A stretch of 64,000 nt of DNA from Enterococcus avium ATCC 14025 (GTDB lineage: Bacteria; Bacillota; Bacilli; Lactobacillales; Enterococcaceae), in the NCBI RefSeq assembly GCF_000406965.1, contig NZ_KE136363.1, positions 414,194 to 478,193 of the forward strand. The letters run 5' to 3'. The number at the start of each line of letters is the position of its first letter. The stretch's first letter is position 1. Under the pieces are notes generated by a model. The model searched no databases and was not told the origin of the DNA. It worked only from the letters and a program-made list of their open reading frames with translations. Below, piece by piece: positions 62,676-64,000 of this stretch. Made by a program: the position numbers and the translations under genes.

Positions 62676-63575
62676 TTACTTACTATTTTGTGACTTCTTC
62701 AATTGAAGTTGTTCATCTTGTGTTAAGAAAGTCCCGACAACCGAATCTGTAGCTACGATATTAGTGAAGGACTGAGGGTCAACATCTGCAACTACCTGCT
62801 TCAATGCATATAATTCATAACGGGTAAAAACAATCATAATCATTTCTCGTTCACTAGAACTGAACCCTCCACGTGCTTGAATGACAGTCATTCCTCGTAG
62901 AAGTTCAGTATTTAAAGCCGCCCGCATGTCAGCGCTTTTACTTGTTGTAATAAAAGCAGTCATTTTTTGGTGACTAGTATGAACATAATCGACAACCGTA
63001 CTCATAGTAAAAATCGTAATGATCGTATATAAGGCGCTTTCCCAGGTGAAAAAGAAGCCTGCAACAACCACGATGACACCATTTAAAAGCATCATATAAT
63101 TTCCGACAGTTCGGCCAGTCGTTTTTGATAAAAGCAATGAAACGATATCCAGTCCGCCTGTTGTAAAACCAAATTTTAACGATAATCCAGCGCCGATTCC
63201 CAACAATACACCACCAGTGATCGCATTCATCAATACATTATCCGTGACTTGACCAGTAGGAACAATCGTCGTAAAGAACGACATCGCAATCACATTGGCG
63301 AAACTTAAAATCATTGCTGACTTTCCTAATTTAATAAACCCTAAAATGAATACTGGAACATTTAGAAGAAAGATTAAAATCCCAGTATCAATGGATAAAC
63401 CAACATTTGAGAGCAAATGCTCTACGATTTGGGCAATCCCAGTCATACCCGCAGAAAAAACATTTGCTGGAATTAAGAAATAATTTAGTCCAACAGCACC
63501 GGTCAGACCTGTAAATAATATGACAAGGATTTTTTTTGTTAAATCCTTTGATGTATAATTAATAACCTTCTGCAT
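62676..63575 (-). CDS. YitT family membrane protein (DUF161 and DUF2179)
   Basis: A 299-aa protein from ATG 63575 (AAAGGGG about 10 bases upstream; ATG 63593 is the alternative). Five or six transmembrane segments (about 15-190) carry the family motif LNYFLIPANVFSAGMTGIAQIV and LSLKFGFTTGGLDIVSLLLSKTTG. The C-terminal soluble DUF2179 domain (about 215-290) has VIQARGGFSSSEREMIMIVFTRYELYALKQVVADVDPQSFTNI. Transport function is presumed but the substrate is unknown. Confidence 0.9.
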   Translation of the reverse strand: MQKVINYTSKDLTKKILVILFTGLTGAVGLNYFLIPANVFSAGMTGIAQIVEHLLSNVGLSIDTGILIFLLNVPVFILGFIKLGKSAMILSFANVIAMSFFTTIVPTGQVTDNVLMNAITGGVLLGIGAGLSLKFGFTTGGLDIVSLLLSKTTGRTVGNYMMLLNGVIVVVAGFFFTWESALYTIITIFTMSTVVDYVHTSHQKMTAFITTSKSADMRAALNTELLRGMTVIQARGGFSSSEREMIMIVFTRYELYALKQVVADVDPQSFTNIVATDSVVGTFLTQDEQLQLKKSQNSK

Positions 63576-63788
63576 CCATGATTCCCCTTTCATTTAAAAC
63601 CTCTAATAGAATAACAGGTTCTCTCATCAATAATCAATCTTTTTCCATAATAGATTGGAGAATAATTATGGCTTTCTTAGCAATTTTTGATAAACTATAA
63701 GAAATGGATTGGAATGTCCAAATGTAGGATACACGGCATTCGAATCCTTAGGAAAAATAAGCAGCTAAAGCAAACAAGGAGGATGTCT

Positions 63789-64000
63789 ATGGCTAAAGAT
63801 GCAAGCTTTGATATTGTTTCGGAACTGAATAAAGAGGAAGTCAAAAACGGTGTGCAAATTGCGCTAAAAGAATTAAAGAATCGCTTTGATTTTAAAGGTA
63901 GTCTCTTTGACATTAAGCTAGAAGGAAATCAGTTAGTCATAAAGGCTGAAGACGAATACAAAGTGGAGCAAGTCAAGGACGTACTTTTCAGCAAACTAAT
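63789..64000 (+). CDS. yajQ: YajQ family nucleotide-binding protein, 5' part
   Basis: The frame from ATG 63789, with AAGGAGG upstream, is open to the window edge (70 codons seen of about 163). [46 protein letters not shown] is the typical YajQ start. YajQ proteins bind nucleic acid, and in some bacteria cyclic di-GMP; the role in enterococci is unknown. The 3' part is outside the window. Confidence 0.9.
   Translation, partial: MAKDASFDIVSELNKEEVKNGVQIALKELKNRFDFKGSLFDIKLEGNQLVIKAEDEYKVEQVKDVLFSKL

Noticed and set aside
63695-63913. Minus-strand frame of 72 codons at the right end
   Set aside because: It is antisense to the start of yajQ, which has a strong ribosome binding site and a clear family match.

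Overview
This is a low-GC Gram-positive chromosome segment, almost certainly from an Enterococcus. The evidence is a low-affinity class B penicillin-binding protein of the enterococcal PBP5/PBP4 type, an ethanolamine (eut) microcompartment operon in the order known from E. faecalis, a shikimate operon followed by an LCP-family gene, and Firmicute promoters and ribosome binding sites. E. faecium normally lacks eut, so a member of the E. avium group is a reasonable guess, but the species is inferred and not proven.

Layout. 1-411 is the right end of an IS1182-type insertion sequence that has removed the 5' end of eutW, the ethanolamine sensor kinase gene. 1709-11840 holds eutA-B-C-L-(eutK-like)-E-M-pduL-(Eut hypothetical)-N-H-Q. 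It is headed by a dual-hairpin/terminator that fits the RNA target of the ANTAR antiterminator EutV. 12-17 kb holds an AI-2E family permease, rqcH, pckA and an unknown membrane protein. 17.3-20.4 kb is a tryptophan-type ABC transporter (trpX, permease, ATPase) behind a Trp leader-peptide attenuator. 20.4-28.9 kb is aroE-aroF-aroB-aroC-tyrA-aroA-aroK-pheA behind a Tyr/Phe leader-peptide attenuator. The two attenuators share the same five-segment RNA design and part of their sequence.

29-34 kb has an LCP protein, a DegV protein and a two-gene unit (DUF6530-like protein plus a MoxR-VWA fusion). 34-40 kb has a probable vitamin B6 salvage operon on the minus strand, small hypothetical genes, a HAD phosphatase and an ankyrin lipoprotein gene broken by one amber codon. 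40-50 kb has an LtaS-type sulfatase, a Smr-less MutS2-like protein, asnB, two co-transcribed unknown genes and a DUF1002 exported protein. 50-64 kb has pbp5, a guanylate-kinase paralogue, a three-gene unit (PD-(D/E)XK-like protein, sce7725-like protein, GNAT enzyme), a disulfide reductase with an osmoprotectant/ergothioneine-type ABC transporter, a WYL regulator with two YCII proteins, a SufT-like protein, a YitT-family protein and the start of yajQ.

How the genes work together. EutBC splits ethanolamine inside the EutL/EutK-like/EutM/EutN shell. EutA reactivates the lyase, EutE converts acetaldehyde to acetyl-CoA, PduL converts that to acetyl phosphate, EutH imports substrate, and EutQ may make ATP and acetate. 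The aro operon makes chorismate and then prephenate, phenylpyruvate and hydroxyphenylpyruvate, while the neighbouring ABC transporter probably imports tryptophan. Each is controlled by a leader peptide rich in the matching amino acid. Three copies of an unnamed hairpin repeat of about 85 bp lie upstream of, and in the same orientation as, aroE, the DUF6530/MoxR-VWA unit and the MutS2-like gene. I saw no tRNA, rRNA, CRISPR array or T-box in the window.
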